DNA of 64,000 nt from positions 6,944,001-7,008,000 of the forward strand of contig NZ_CP016438.1 of NCBI RefSeq assembly GCF_001685355.1, written 5' to 3'. Numbering within the stretch: position 1 is the first letter of the stretch; each line of letters starts with the position of its first letter. The DNA is from Streptomyces lincolnensis (GTDB lineage Bacteria; Actinomycetota; Actinomycetes; Streptomycetales; Streptomycetaceae). Positions 8,187-20,424 of the stretch are shown here, piece after piece. The position numbers were made by a program, and so were the translations under genes. The notes under the pieces were generated by a model. It was given only the letters and a program-made list of their open reading frames with translations, ran no database searches and was not told the DNA's origin.

Positions 8187-9581
8187 ATGGAAGCCCAGCC
8201 ACGCCCGACCGCACCGGCCGACAGCCCCGCCCTCGGTTCGCTGCCCGTCGAACCGCTGCTCACCTCCGAGTTCGACGTCGACCCGGGCGCGGTCTACGAG
8301 CGGCTGCGGGCCACCTACGGGCCGGTCGCGCCGGTCGGCCTGCTGGGCGTGCCGGTGTGGCTGGTCCTCGGCTATCCCGAGGTCACCGAGGTGCTCAGGA
8401 ACGAGAGCCAGTGGCGGCGGGACATCCGCTACTGGCGGGCCCGGGCCGAGGGGCGGCTGCCGCCGGACTGGCCGCTGGCGGCCGGCTACGAGGTACGGCA
8501 GATGATGTTCATGGACGACGAGGAGCACCTGGCGGCCCGCCGCACCCACCACGCGGCACTCAGACCCTTCTCCGGGAGCCCCGAGGGCTGGGAGCTGCGG
8601 GCGGCCGTCGAACGCTACGCCGACGAACTCATCGCCCTGCTCGCGTCGGAGTCGGGCACCACCGGCTTCGCCGACCTCGGCGCGCAGTACACGCGGCCGC
8701 TGCTCCTCATGGTCACCACCCGGCTGTTCGGCTGCCCCGTCGAACTCGGCGACGAACTGGTCATGGACCTGTGGCGGATGCTGGACGGCGGCCCGGGCGC
8801 GGGTCCCGCCACCGGGCGGGCGCTGGCCTCGTTCACCCGGCTCGCCGCGCACCGGCGGGCCCGCCCGGGGGACGACCTCACCTCCTACATGCTCCTCGCC
8901 GACCCCGACCTGACCGACGAACAGCTCGGCCGGGAGCTGTTCATGAACGCCGTCTACCTCAACGACATCACCGGCAACATGGTCCTCAACACCCTGCTGG
9001 AGGTGTTGCGCGGCAACGCCACCGTCCGCCGCAGCCTCTCCGCCGGGCAACTCGGCGAAACGGTCGACCGTGCCGCCCTCGCCAATCCGCCCGTCGCCAA
9101 CATGTGCTTCCGCTTCGCCGCGCGGGACGTCCGGCTCGGAGGCTTCTGGATCCGCGCCGGTGACGCCGTGTCCCCGTCCGCCGCGTCCGCCCACCGTGAC
9201 CTGCTGGCCATCGGCTCCTCCCACCTGGTCGGGTCCGCCGTGTCCACCCACGCCCACCTGGGGTGGGGTGCCGGGCCCCACCAGTGCCCCAGCGCGGCGC
9301 GTGAACTCGGTGGCCAGATCGTGAGTACGGCTGTCGGGCGGGTCTTCGACCACTTCGTCCGGGCGGAACTCACCCTGCCTCCGGACCAGTTGCCCTGGCG
9401 CTCCGGGCCGGTCGTGCGGGGGTTGCGGTTGCTGCCTGTGCGGTACGAGTTGTCCCCGGGCCACGCGAAGACGCCTCGTCACGCCGCCCCCGTCCCGACC
9501 TCGCCCACCCACACACCGGACGGCCAGGCGAAGCGGCTCCTGTCGGCCTTGCGGCGGTTGATGTTCGGCGGGCGCGACTAG
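8187..9581 (+). CDS. Cytochrome P450 with degenerate conserved motifs
   Basis: A 464-residue P450-like protein. The haem-ligand loop is present as WGAGPHQCPSA with Cys367, but the glycine after the cysteine is replaced by proline. The I-helix motif AGxxT is absent (VYLNDITGNMVLN in its place), and where the K-helix ExxR should be, before NPPVANMCFRFAARDVRLGG, I find neither the Glu nor the Arg. Loss of ExxR is known in the Streptomyces CYP157 family. The ATG at 8187 was chosen because homology begins soon after; a GTG at 8139 is the alternative and neither has a good ribosome binding site. The stop overlaps the convergent gene. Electron-transfer partners are not encoded nearby. Confidence 0.85.
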   Translation: MEAQPRPTAPADSPALGSLPVEPLLTSEFDVDPGAVYERLRATYGPVAPVGLLGVPVWLVLGYPEVTEVLRNESQWRRDIRYWRARAEGRLPPDWPLAAGYEVRQMMFMDDEEHLAARRTHHAALRPFSGSPEGWELRAAVERYADELIALLASESGTTGFADLGAQYTRPLLLMVTTRLFGCPVELGDELVMDLWRMLDGGPGAGPATGRALASFTRLAAHRRARPGDDLTSYMLLADPDLTDEQLGRELFMNAVYLNDITGNMVLNTLLEVLRGNATVRRSLSAGQLGETVDRAALANPPVANMCFRFAARDVRLGGFWIRAGDAVSPSAASAHRDLLAIGSSHLVGSAVSTHAHLGWGAGPHQCPSAARELGGQIVSTAVGRVFDHFVRAELTLPPDQLPWRSGPVVRGLRLLPVRYELSPGHAKTPRHAAPVPTSPTHTPDGQAKRLLSALRRLMFGGRD

Positions 9582-10006
9582 GGCCGCGACGAGTCGGTGG
9601 TGTGGTGGATCGTCAGGTCGCCGTTCTGGACGGAGGTCACGGTGCCGTGGTCGTACGCCTGGTTGACCTGGTGGTTCGTGGCCGTGGACGCGGATCGGGG
9701 CGGGGGCAGTTCGGCGATGGCGGAGCGCAGTTCGTCGGCCGCGTCCGGGTGTTCCTCCAGCAGGTCCTCTAGTCGCTGCCGCCAGGCGCGGCGGGCTTCG
9801 GCCAGTGCACGTTCGTTGCCGGGTTCCTGTGCGATGTGCCGCAGATCGTCCAGGCGCCGGGCCGCCGTCTCGGTACGGCCGGTGTCGTCCCGGCCCAGCA
9901 GCCGGGCGAAACGGTCGCGGGCGGACTGCCATACGTCGGTGGAGGCCGCGTTGACCAGCGCGGCGGAGCCGGCGGCGGCGAGGGTGGTCAGCCAGTCGGG
10001 GATCAC
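9578..10006 (-). CDS. Small protein with helical domain and amyloid-like motif (putative adaptor)
   Basis: A 142-residue protein of unknown function. Residues about 5-100 are predicted helical, with the pattern VWQSARDRFARLLG ... WRQRLEDLLEEHPDAADELR. The C-terminal tail (residues 120-134) reads HGTVTSVQNGDLTIH, almost the same as a segment of the neighbouring larger protein (HGTVNAVQNGNIYYQ). The motif resembles the short Gly/Asn/Gln/Val pseudo-palindromes of bacterial amyloid signalling sequences and RHIM-like motifs. The GTG start follows AAAGG. The gene lies 16 bp after the stop of the larger gene, so they form an operon. A shared motif plus shared helical domain suggests partner proteins. 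Confidence 0.8.
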   Translation of the reverse strand: MIPDWLTTLAAAGSAALVNAASTDVWQSARDRFARLLGRDDTGRTETAARRLDDLRHIAQEPGNERALAEARRAWRQRLEDLLEEHPDAADELRSAIAELPPPRSASTATNHQVNQAYDHGTVTSVQNGDLTIHHTTDSSRP

Positions 10007-10022
10007 CAGGGTGCCTTTCTTG

Positions 10023-11837
10023 TCAGGAGCCGGAGCGTCGTGCGTTCCAGGAACCGGCGGCGCCGCCGCAGTCGGTCTCGAAGGTGCCGCTCATCGTCGT
10101 GCCCTCCACACTCCCGCTGAACGTGATCTTCCGCTCGCTGTTCACGTTGCCGAAGCTGATGCGGTTGCCTTCGAGCCTGCCGCTGAGGGACCCGTCGAGG
10201 GGGCAGGGCGCTCCGTCGACTGTCAGGTCTCCGGTGATGCGGTCTCCGTCCTGGGACAGGGAGGCCCGGAGGTGGCCGGAGGCGTAGACCACGGACCAAC
10301 TCCCCGTCCAGTCACCGGCCAGGGTGGCGGCGTCGGACGAGGGCTCGGGGGTGCCGCCCGACGGGGGTGCCGACGCGGTCACGGTCAGTCCGAAGTCCCA
10401 GTAGCGGGCGGTGGCGCGCGGCCGGGCCCGGGTCGCGTCGGTGGTGAGGTGGACGAGGCGGCCCCGGTCGTCGATACGTGCCGTGAAGGTGGCGGCGGAA
10501 CGGCCGGCCGCCGGGGCCGAGGAGGCCGCGGCCGGTTCGACCCGCCCCGCGCCGGACCGTGCCACGGCCGGTTCGGCGGACCCGGCCGGTTCGGTCGTGG
10601 GAGCCAGCGTTCCCGTGAAGGTGCAGTCCTTGCGCCGGGCCTGTGCCACCGACCGCAGTTCCCGCGCCGGGGCGGCAGGGTCGACGGCGTCGGTGAAGGC
10701 CCCGTCGGCCCGCACCCACCGGGGGTCCACCCCGTCCGGCGCCGTCGCGTCGGCGGGCAGCACGACCTTGCCCCGGTCGATCGTGCCACTCGTGACCGCG
10801 CCGCCGGTGAGGCCCTGCCGGAACCAGGCCGTACGCGCGTGCGGGTCCGCCGCTCCGACGACATGGTGCCGGCCGCGCGTGACGTCGTAGCGGAAGCTCG
10901 TCAGCTCCACGCGCCGGGCGGCCTCCGCCAGTACCGCGGGGGCCGAACGGCCCTCGGCGGCCGCGTCGCACGAGGTCTGGTTCATGACGCGCGGCACGAA
11001 GACGGTCACGGTGGTGGTGACGACGGCCACGACCGTGACCACGGTCGCCACGACGGGCACACTGACCCCGGCGGCGCCCGCACCGCCCAGGCCCACGGCC
11101 TTGGCGACGGCTGCGCCGGCCTTGGCGAGGACGGTCGTACCGCTCTTGGCCGCCACCGCCGCTCCCGGCGCCGAGGCCCCGGCGGTCGAGACGGAACCCG
11201 TGGTCTGTGTGGCCGTGCCGGCCGCCTGGACCGGGTCGGCGAGCGGTGCCTGCGGCACCTGACCGATACCGGCCTCGTTCACGGCGTCGGTGGCCAGACG
11301 GTCCGCGGCGACGAGACCGCCGCCCGCCGACCCGGCGGCCGCGATCGTCGTGATAGCGGCCGCCTTGCGCAGGCTTGTCCTCCGGGGCCGTGGGGCCAGG
11401 CCCAGGACGACCTGGTAGTAGATGTTGCCGTTCTGTACGGCGTTGACGGTGCCGTGGCCCGTCGCCATGGCGACCTGGGGCGTGGTGCCGCCGTCGGGTG
11501 CGGGCAGGAGCGACTGCACGGAGTCGGCGAACCGGCGGGCCTCCTCTGCCCGTTCCGGGTCGTCCGCGAGGGCCGCTTCGATCCGCTCCCGCCACTCCGG
11601 GAGCGAGTCCGTCAGATACCGGCTCAGCTCCTCGCCCTCGTGACGCGCCGCGTCGGCCGCCCACGCCTCGATCCGCTCGCTCACCCGTCGGTCGTCGCCC
11701 GGGAGCAGCCCGAGCATCCCGTCCCGGGCCTCCGCCCAGGCCGGTGTCCCGATCGCCGCGGCCAGGTGCTCGGCCGCGTCCACGGCCGGGTCCGCCGACC
11801 TTCCGTATGCCTCGTCGTCCTGCGTGCCTTCGGCCAT
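10023..11837 (-). CDS. Membrane protein: helical domain, amyloid-like motif, TM helix, lipocalin-like C-terminus
   Basis: A 604-residue protein not assigned to a named family. From the N-terminus it has a helical region (about 15-112; TPAWAEARDGMLGLLPG ... LPEWRERIEAAL) similar to the small neighbour, an amyloid-like motif GHGTVNAVQNGNIYYQ (127-142), an Ala/Gly-rich linker, one transmembrane helix (about 258-281), then an extracytoplasmic region. Its last ~90 residues (LAGDWTGSWSV ... ITGDLTVDG ... GTMSGTFETDCGGAAGSW) look like a small beta-barrel. The ATG at 11837 follows GGGGGAGGG. The layout, with a cytosolic assembly motif on a membrane protein, recalls amyloid-triggered cell-death effectors, but that is speculation. 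Confidence 0.8.
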   Translation of the reverse strand: MAEGTQDDEAYGRSADPAVDAAEHLAAAIGTPAWAEARDGMLGLLPGDDRRVSERIEAWAADAARHEGEELSRYLTDSLPEWRERIEAALADDPERAEEARRFADSVQSLLPAPDGGTTPQVAMATGHGTVNAVQNGNIYYQVVLGLAPRPRRTSLRKAAAITTIAAAGSAGGGLVAADRLATDAVNEAGIGQVPQAPLADPVQAAGTATQTTGSVSTAGASAPGAAVAAKSGTTVLAKAGAAVAKAVGLGGAGAAGVSVPVVATVVTVVAVVTTTVTVFVPRVMNQTSCDAAAEGRSAPAVLAEAARRVELTSFRYDVTRGRHHVVGAADPHARTAWFRQGLTGGAVTSGTIDRGKVVLPADATAPDGVDPRWVRADGAFTDAVDPAAPARELRSVAQARRKDCTFTGTLAPTTEPAGSAEPAVARSGAGRVEPAAASSAPAAGRSAATFTARIDDRGRLVHLTTDATRARPRATARYWDFGLTVTASAPPSGGTPEPSSDAATLAGDWTGSWSVVYASGHLRASLSQDGDRITGDLTVDGAPCPLDGSLSGRLEGNRISFGNVNSERKITFSGSVEGTTMSGTFETDCGGAAGSWNARRSGS

Positions 11838-12039
11838 GACGCCGCCCTCCCCCGCTCGCCGCACGCTGCGTTGGCGCGAAGCTAGCAGCCGCGAAAGGCG
11901 GCCCGAGAGGCTTCACGGGAGGCCCGTCCGGCGGCTCGGGGTGAGGGAGCACGCAGGGGGCGCACACCGTTGTGACCGCCCCGTTCGCGCGGTGCGGTGT
12001 GCGGAGTGCGTCCTGGCGTGCGGACCGGCGCTCGGGATG

Positions 12040-14898
12040 TCAGGCCGGGCGCAGCCACACCGTTGCGAGTGGGGGCAGGGTGAGGTGGATGCTGGCCGGG
12101 CGGCCGTGCCAGGGGGTTGCTTCCGGTTTGACGGTGTCGGGGGTGGTGAGGTCGGTGCCGCCGTAGGCGGTGGCGTCGGTGTTGAGGGTTTCGTGCCAGG
12201 CGGGGATGTCGTCGGGGACGCCGAGGCGGTAGTCGTGGCGGACGACGGGGGAGAAGTTGGAGACGGCGAGGAGGGGGGTGCCTTGGGCGTCGTAGCGGAG
12301 GAAGGCGAAGACGTTGTCCTCGGCGGCGTCGCCGACGATCCACTGGAAGCCGGCGGGGTCGGTGTCGCACTGCCACAGGGCGGGGCAGTCCCGGTAGACG
12401 GTGTTGAGGTCGCGGACCAGGTCGCGGACGCCGCGGTGGTCGGGTTCGGCGCCGTAGGCCGGGTCCAGGAGCCACCAGTCGGGGCCGTGGGCCTCGGACC
12501 ACTCGGCTCCCTGGGCGAACTCCTGGCCCATGAAGAGGAGTTGCTTGCCGGGGTGGGCCCACATGTAGGCGAGGTAGGCGCGGTGGGTGGCGCGTTGCTG
12601 CCACCAGTCGCCGGGCATCTTGGAGACGAGGGAGCGTTTGCCGTGGACGACCTCGTCGTGGGAGATCGGCAGGACGTAGTTCTCGCTGTAGGCGTAGACC
12701 ATCGAGAAGGTCATCTCGTGGTGGTGGTACCGGCGGTGGATGGGGTCGTGCTGGACGTAGCCGAGCGAGTCGTGCATCCAGCCCATGTTCCACTTCAGGC
12801 CGAAGCCCAGACCGCCGAATCCGCCGGGCCCCTTGTGGTGCGTGGCGCGGGTGACGCCGTCCCAGGCCGTGGACTCCTCGGCGATGGTCACCACGCCGGG
12901 CACCCGCCGGTAGACGGTGGCGTTCATCTCCTGGAGGAAGTCGACAGCGTCCAGGTTCTCCCGGCCGCCGTGCACGTTCGGGATCCACTGACCCGGTTCG
13001 CGCGAGTAGTCGAGGTAGAGCATCGAGGCGACCGCGTCCACCCGCAGGCCGTCGATGTGGAACTCCTCGCACCAGTAAATGGCGTTGGCGACCAGGAAGT
13101 TGCGCACCTCACGGCGGCCGTAGTCGAACTCCAGGGTGCCCCAGTCGGGGTGGGCGGACCGCAGCGGGTCCTCGTGCTCGTAGAGCGGGCGGCCGTCGAA
13201 CTCGGCCAGCGCCCAGTCGTCGCGCGGGAAGTGCGCCGGCACCCAGTCCATCAGGACACCGATCCCGGCCTGGTGCAGCGCGTCCACCAGGTACTTGAAG
13301 TCGTCCGGCGTTCCGAGCCGGGCCGTCGGCGCGTAGAAGCCGGTGACCTGGTAGCCCCAGGAACCGCCGAAGGGATGCTCGGCGACCGGCATCAGCTCGA
13401 CGTGGGTGAAACCGAGGTCCCTGACGTACGCCGGGAGCTGCTCGGCGAGTTGACGGTACGTCAGACCCGGCCGCCAGGACGGGAGATGGACCTCGTAGAC
13501 GGAGAAGGGCGCCTCGTGGGCGGGGGCCTTCCCGCGGCGCGCAAGCCACTCCTCGTCGTGCCACTCGTGGCGGGAGGCGTGGATGACGGACGAGGTGTTG
13601 GGCGGGACCTCGGTACGGCGGGCCAGCGGGTCGGCGCGCAGTGTCTTCGAACCGTCGGGCCGGGTGATCTCGAACTTGTACAGCTCGCCCTCGCCGATCC
13701 CGGGCACGAACAGCTCCCAGACGCCCGTGCCGCCGAGCGAGCGCATCGGGAACGCCGACCCGTCCCAGAAGTTGAAGGTGCCCGCCACCCGCACACCCCG
13801 AGCGTTCGGCGCCCACACCGTGAACCGGGTGCCGGTCACGCCCTGGTGGGTCATCGGCTGCGCGCCCAGCGCCGTCCACAGCTGCTCGTGCCGGCCCTCG
13901 CCGATCAGATGCAGATCGAGATCACCGAGCGCCGGCAGGAACGCGTACGCGTCCTCGACGTCCTGGGCCGTCCCCTCGTACGTCACGAGCAGGCGGTACG
14001 CCGGGACCTCTCGCAGCGGCAGCAGGCCGGAGAAGAAGCCGTCCCCGTCGTCGTGCAGTTCGGCCCGCAGGTCACCGGCCACGACCGTGACGGACAGCGC
14101 GTACGGCCGGAACGCGCGGAACGCGATCCCGCCGGGCACGGGGTGGGCACCGAGCACGCCGTGCGGCTCGTGGTGGGTACCGGCCAGCAGCCGCCCGCGG
14201 TCGCTGGCGTCCAGGGCGGGGGACACGGCGACCTCGTCGAGGGGCGCGGGGGCCTCCGGCGGTTCGGCGGCAGACGGGGCGGCGATCTTCTCGGCGACCA
14301 CCTTCTTGGGGGTCACCTTCTCGGCGGGCACCCTCTTGGCGGTGACTTTCTTGGCGGCGGCCTTCGTCGTGGCCGCCTTCGTCGCTGCCGCCTTTGTCGT
14401 GGTCGCTTTCGTCGTGCTCGCCTTTGCCGTGACGGCCTTCTTCGCGGTGGCCTTCTTGGCCGGGCTCTTCGCGGCGGTGGTCTTCGCCGGGACGGGCGCC
14501 GGGGCCCTCTTAGCCGGGACCGGCTTCGTGGTGCCGGTCTTCGCCGCGGTGGTTTTCGCCGTGCCGGTCTTCGCGGGCGTGCGCTTCGCCGCGCCCGTCT
14601 TCACGGCGGGTGTCTTCTTCGCGGTGGCCTGCTCCGGCGTCGCCTTCTTCGCGGCGCTCTTCTTCGGCGCCGCGACCGCCTTGGTCGTCGTGGTCTTCTT
14701 CGCCACGGACTTCTTCGCGGTGGCCTTCTTGGTCACGGTCTCCTCGGCGGCAGCCTTCTTCACCGCCGCCTCCTTCGCCGTTTTCCTGGGAGCGGTCACC
14801 TTCTCCGCTGCCTTCTTCACCACCGCCTTCTTCACACTCTTCGCGGCTTTCGCAGCCTTCTTCTTCGGATCCGAACCGCTGGGCGTGGGCGGGGTCAC
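12040..14898 (-). CDS. glgB: 1,4-alpha-glucan branching enzyme GlgB with long Lys/Ala-rich N-terminal extension
   Basis: A 952-residue enzyme that cuts alpha-1,4 glucan and rejoins it as alpha-1,6 branches (GH13). The catalytic part starts near residue 232 ([20 protein letters not shown]). It contains the CBM48-type domain, the barrel with nucleophile Asp621 ([10 protein letters not shown]), acid/base Glu674 (TIAEEST) and [12 protein letters not shown]. Typical GlgB is about 730 residues; the extra ~220 N-terminal residues are nearly pure Lys/Ala/Thr/Pro (repeated [12 protein letters not shown] units), resembling histone H1-type tails. It is the last gene of the GlgE-pathway run, 40 bp after the maltokinase gene. 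The ATG at 14898 was kept because the Lys/Ala tail is in frame and follows a GGAGG-like site. Confidence 0.95.
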   Translation of the reverse strand: MTPPTPSGSDPKKKAAKAAKSVKKAVVKKAAEKVTAPRKTAKEAAVKKAAAEETVTKKATAKKSVAKKTTTTKAVAAPKKSAAKKATPEQATAKKTPAVKTGAAKRTPAKTGTAKTTAAKTGTTKPVPAKRAPAPVPAKTTAAKSPAKKATAKKAVTAKASTTKATTTKAAATKAATTKAAAKKVTAKRVPAEKVTPKKVVAEKIAAPSAAEPPEAPAPLDEVAVSPALDASDRGRLLAGTHHEPHGVLGAHPVPGGIAFRAFRPYALSVTVVAGDLRAELHDDGDGFFSGLLPLREVPAYRLLVTYEGTAQDVEDAYAFLPALGDLDLHLIGEGRHEQLWTALGAQPMTHQGVTGTRFTVWAPNARGVRVAGTFNFWDGSAFPMRSLGGTGVWELFVPGIGEGELYKFEITRPDGSKTLRADPLARRTEVPPNTSSVIHASRHEWHDEEWLARRGKAPAHEAPFSVYEVHLPSWRPGLTYRQLAEQLPAYVRDLGFTHVELMPVAEHPFGGSWGYQVTGFYAPTARLGTPDDFKYLVDALHQAGIGVLMDWVPAHFPRDDWALAEFDGRPLYEHEDPLRSAHPDWGTLEFDYGRREVRNFLVANAIYWCEEFHIDGLRVDAVASMLYLDYSREPGQWIPNVHGGRENLDAVDFLQEMNATVYRRVPGVVTIAEESTAWDGVTRATHHKGPGGFGGLGFGLKWNMGWMHDSLGYVQHDPIHRRYHHHEMTFSMVYAYSENYVLPISHDEVVHGKRSLVSKMPGDWWQQRATHRAYLAYMWAHPGKQLLFMGQEFAQGAEWSEAHGPDWWLLDPAYGAEPDHRGVRDLVRDLNTVYRDCPALWQCDTDPAGFQWIVGDAAEDNVFAFLRYDAQGTPLLAVSNFSPVVRHDYRLGVPDDIPAWHETLNTDATAYGGTDLTTPDTVKPEATPWHGRPASIHLTLPPLATVWLRPA

Positions 14899-14938
14899 GG
14901 GTGGAGCCTCCTCGGCGCAAGTGCGAACGTCTGGTGGA

Positions 14939-16336
14939 TCAGATCAGGTCGGATGTCACATACCGCTCTATCGCGGCCATCGGTACCGGCAGCCACTCGG
15001 GGCGGTGCCGGGCCTCGTAGACGACCTCGTAGATCGCCTTGTCGGTCTCGTAGGCCCGCAGCAGTACCGGGTCGGTACGCGGATCCGCGCCGCTGACCTC
15101 GGCGTATCCCGAGCAGTAGGCGGCCCGGCAGGCCTCGGCCCAGCCGGTCACCGTGGGGTCGGCGCAGTGGGCGGCGTAGTCGAAGGAACGGAGCATCCCG
15201 GCGATGTCCCGTGCCGGCGGCTGCGGCATCCGCCGTTCGGCGAGCGGTTTGGACGGCTCGCCCTCGAAGTCGATCAGCGACCACTGCCCGGCAGGCGAGC
15301 GCAGGCACTGGCCCAGGTGCAGATCGCCGTGGATGCGCTGTGCGGTCCAGGTACGGCCCTCGGCGGCCAGGTCGGCCAGCGCGGTGAACGAGGAGTGCAG
15401 CCCGGGCGCGTAGGGCCGCAGTCCGGGCACCGCCTGCACGGCCGCCTCCAGGCGCTCGATCATGCCGTCGACCAGCAGTTGGAGCTGGGCGTGGCCGAGT
15501 GTCACCGTGGGCAGCGCCCGGGCGAGCGCCGTGTGCACCTCGGCGGTGGCCCGGCCCAGCGACCGCGCCTCGGCGCCGAAGTCCTCCCCCTTGGCCAGCT
15601 CCCGCAGGGCCAGCTCCCAGCCGTCGGACGCGCCCTGCACGAACGGCTGGAGCACCCCGAGGACGTACGGCTCACCGGCCAGCTCCGCCCCCAGCCAGGC
15701 CGTCGGCGCGGGCACCCGGGGGCAGCCCTCCCGGGCCAGGGCCAGCGGCAGTTCCAGGTCGGGATTGGTGCCGGGCACGATCCTGCGCAACAGCTTCAGA
15801 ATGAACGTATCTCCGTAGACGATCGACGAGTTGGACTGCTCGGCGGTCATCAGCCGGGGGACGAGCCCGTCCCGGATCTCCTGCCCCGTGTCCCGCTCGA
15901 AGCGCAGGTCGCCGATGCGGGCCCGGGTGCGCAGGGCCTCCAGGAGCAGTTCGGCGGGGCGGGGGTCGTACAGCGCCTCGTACACCGTGTGCCCGGCGAG
16001 CGGGCCCTCGTCGAGATGGCCGATCAGCGCGGGTGCCAGCCGGGGCGGCAGCGCCCCGCGCACCCCGATGAGGAGCTGGTAGCAGTCGCCGGGATGGGGT
16101 GGCGCGCCGAGTGTGAGCGGCTGGTGGGCGCGGACCAGCAGGTGGTAGAGGCCGAGCTTCCCGGTGGGTGGCAGCAGTTCGGTGGCCGCCACCAGGGAGA
16201 ACCCGGTGACCGGGCGCCCCTTGCCCGCGAACCAGCGCTGCCGTGGCAGCCACTCCCGCAGCAGCGGATCCAGTGAAGCAAGGAGGCCGGGGCTGCCAGA
16301 ACTTGCGGTGTCGCTGCGTATGACGACTTCCGACAT
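14939..16336 (-). CDS. mak: Maltokinase (ATP: maltose 1-phosphotransferase)
   Basis: A 465-residue kinase that phosphorylates maltose to alpha-maltose-1-phosphate, the GlgE substrate. The eukaryotic-kinase-like core shows [12 protein letters not shown] as catalytic loop and [17 protein letters not shown] as metal-binding loop; the N-terminal [13 protein letters not shown] is characteristic of Mak/Pep2. Length fits the ~455-residue family. The ATG at 16336 follows GGGGAAAGGA. It is separate from treS here, unlike the TreS-Mak fusions of some actinobacteria, and sits between treS and glgB. A GC hairpin lies in the 128-bp gap after treS. Confidence 0.95.
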   Translation of the reverse strand: MSEVVIRSDTASSGSPGLLASLDPLLREWLPRQRWFAGKGRPVTGFSLVAATELLPPTGKLGLYHLLVRAHQPLTLGAPPHPGDCYQLLIGVRGALPPRLAPALIGHLDEGPLAGHTVYEALYDPRPAELLLEALRTRARIGDLRFERDTGQEIRDGLVPRLMTAEQSNSSIVYGDTFILKLLRRIVPGTNPDLELPLALAREGCPRVPAPTAWLGAELAGEPYVLGVLQPFVQGASDGWELALRELAKGEDFGAEARSLGRATAEVHTALARALPTVTLGHAQLQLLVDGMIERLEAAVQAVPGLRPYAPGLHSSFTALADLAAEGRTWTAQRIHGDLHLGQCLRSPAGQWSLIDFEGEPSKPLAERRMPQPPARDIAGMLRSFDYAAHCADPTVTGWAEACRAAYCSGYAEVSGADPRTDPVLLRAYETDKAIYEVVYEARHRPEWLPVPMAAIERYVTSDLI

Positions 16337-16383
16337 GGCGTCGCGTCCTTTCCCCGGGGTGGTCGGGGTGTTACTGATGCGTG

Positions 16384-16419
16384 CCCCGGGCGGGACGGGA
16401 GAAACCGCCCCGCCCGGGG
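16384..16419 (-). terminator. GC-rich hairpin between treS and mak
   Basis: An 11-bp perfect inverted repeat (CCCCGGGCGGG at 16384-16394 with its complement at 16409-16419) around a 14-base loop, inside the 128-bp gap between treS and mak, the widest gap in the run. It may attenuate, terminate or protect the mRNA, giving less mak-glgB than glgE-treS transcript. No U-tract is present. Confidence 0.5.
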
Positions 16420-16464
16420 TTGGAGCCGCCGCCGGACAGACCCTGTGCCGGGCCGCCGGCTGCC

Positions 16465-18161
<1,697 letters not shown>

Positions 18162-18165
<4 letters not shown>

Positions 18166-20258
18166 ATTGTGGGTGACCCTCCGGTCTGCGGGGTGGACGG
18201 TCGCAGGACGGTGAGGATGTGCGCGGGGCGAGTGCCCGGTTCGAGGCGCACATAGTTCGCCCTGCCCCAGTGATAGGTCTCGCCGGTGAGCTCGTCGCGC
18301 ACCGGCACCGACTCGTGCCAATCCAGGCCGAGTTGCGGCATGTCCAACGAGACCGTGGCCTCCTGGGTGTGGTGGGGGTCGAGGTTGGCGACCACCAGAA
18401 CCGTGTTCGATCCCTGCCGCTTCGAGTACGCGATCACCGCGTCCTGGTCCGCGTGGTGGAAGTGCAGATCGCGCAGTTGACGCAGGGCCGGGTTCGCCCG
18501 CCGGATCGCGTTCAGCCTGGTGACGAGCGGTGTGATGGTGCGCCCCTCGCGTTCGGCGGTGGTCCAGTCACGGGGTTTGAGCTGGTATTTCTCGGAGTCG
18601 AGGTATTCCTCGCTGCCGTCGCGCAGGGGGGTGTTCTCGCACAGTTCGTAGCCGCTGTAGATGCCCCAGGTGGGGGAGAGGGTGGCGGCCAGCACGGCGC
18701 GGACCTCGAAGGCGGGCCGGCCGCCGCGCTGGAGGTAGGCGTGCAGGATGTCGGGGGTGTTGGCGAAGAAGTTCGGCCGCATGTAGGCGGCCGCCTCCCC
18801 CGACAGCTCGCTCAGGTAGGCGGTGAGTTCGTCCTTGGTGGTGCGCCAGGTGAAGTAGGTGTAGGACTGCTGGAAGCCGATCTGGGCCAGGGTGTGCATC
18901 ATCGCCGGCCGGGTGAACGCCTCGGCCAGGAAGATCACGTCGGGGTCGGTGGCGTTGATGTCGGCGATCACGCGTTCCCAGAACAGCACCGGTTTGGTGT
19001 GCGGGTTGTCCACGCGGAAGATCCGCACGCCGTGGTCCATCCAGTGCCGCAGCACCCGCAGCGTCTCGGCGATCAGGCCGTCGAGGTCGGTGTCGAAGGC
19101 GATGGGGTAGATGTCCTGGTACTTCTTGGGCGGGTTCTCGGCGTAGGCGATGGTGCCGTCGGGGCGGTGGTGGAACCACTCGGGGTGTTTGTGCACCCAG
19201 GGGTGGTCGGGGGAGCACTGGAGGGCGAAGTCCAGGGCGATCTCCAGGCCCAGTTCCCGGGCGCGGGCGACGAAGTGGTCGAAGTCGTCGATGGTGCCCA
19301 GGTCGGGGTGGATCGCGTCGTGGCCGCCTTCGGGGGAGCCGATCGCCCAGGGCACGCCGACGTCGTCGGGGGTGGGGGAGAGGGTGTTGTTGCGGCCTTT
19401 GCGGAAGGTCTGTCCGATGGGGTGGATGGGGGGCAGGTAGACGACGTCGAAGCCCATCGCGGCGATGGCCGGGAGCCGGTGTGCGGCGGTGCGGAAGGTG
19501 CCGTGCGGCTGCTGGGGGGTGCCCTCGGAGCGGGGGAAGAACTCGTACCAGGAGCCGTACAGGGCGCGTTCGCGTTCCACCAGCAGCGGCAGGGTGTCGG
19601 AGGCGGTGACCAGCTCCCGCAACGGATGACGGGCCAGCACCGCGTCCACCTCCGGCGTCAACGCCGACGCCAGACGGGCGGCGGGAGGCCGGGTCTCGTC
19701 GCGGAGGGCCTCGACGGCCGTCACGAGGACCTGCTGTGTGTCCTTCTCCGGAACGCCGTCGGCCGCCCGTTCGTACAGCCGCGCACCCTCCTCCAGGACC
19801 AGCTCGATGTCCATTCCGGCCGGGATCTTGATCTGGGCGTGGTGCCGCCAGGTGGCGATCGGGTCGCCCCAGGCCTCCACGGTGTAGGTCCAGCGGCCGG
19901 GGTCGCCGGCCGTGACGGTGGCGCCCCAGCGGTCGGTGCCCGGGGCCAGTTCGCGCATCGGCGTCCACGGGCCGGGGCGGCCTTGGGGGTCCTTCAGTAC
20001 GACGTTCGCGGCGACGGCGTCGTGGCCCTCACGGAACACGGTGGCCGAGATCTCGAACGACTCGCCGGTGACCGCCTTGGCGGGCCTGCGGCCTTGCTGG
20101 ACGACCGGGCGGACATCGAGCACGGGTATGCGCCCGATGGCCGGGATGCCGTGCGCGGAGGGTGGCTCCGGGGTCGGCGGCCCGGGGTCGGCCGGGCGCG
20201 TGGAGGGGGCGTCGGTCCCGGGTGTCGGGGGTGCTGACGAGTGGTGCGTGGCGGGCAT
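18162..20258 (-). CDS. glgE: Alpha-1,4-glucan: maltose-1-phosphate maltosyltransferase GlgE
   Basis: A 698-residue GH13_3 enzyme that adds maltosyl units from maltose-1-phosphate to alpha-1,4 glucan. Asp417 ([10 protein letters not shown]) is the nucleophile and Glu446 (FLAEAFTRP) the acid/base; their 29-residue spacing equals that known for S. coelicolor GlgE (D394/E423). [15 protein letters not shown] and [15 protein letters not shown] are family signatures. A Pro/Ala-rich N-terminal tail (residues 1-45) precedes the domain. The ATG at 20258 follows AGGAG. It heads the glgE-treS-mak-glgB run. A short perfect dyad lies 67-83 bp upstream and could be an operator. Confidence 0.97.
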
Positions 20259-20324
20259 GACCGCTCCTGTCCGCGTCAACGTGGGTGGGCGGATGGCTGT
20301 GGGGAGGTGGGTCCTGCGTGGTGC

Positions 20325-20341
20325 TCCTGAGTTTCTCAGGA
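20325..20341. promoter_or_regulatory. Perfect 7-3-7 dyad upstream of glgE (possible operator)
   Basis: TCCTGAG-TTT-CTCAGGA is a perfect inverted repeat 67 bp upstream of the glgE start codon, in the only non-coding stretch able to carry the operon promoter. Its compact symmetry suits a dimeric repressor, but I do not recognise the regulator. An alternative is a weak RNA hairpin. Confidence 0.4.
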
Positions 20342-20424
20342 ACGTACCGGAGGAGCCTTCCCACCCTATTCGGGTGAGCAATCCGGCACTTTGTTAACTA
20401 CTCACGCGTATGTCTACACACAAG

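Noticed and set aside
7970..8263. Minus-strand open frame around the helD 3' end
   Set aside because: It shows no motifs and overlaps both helD and the P450 start.
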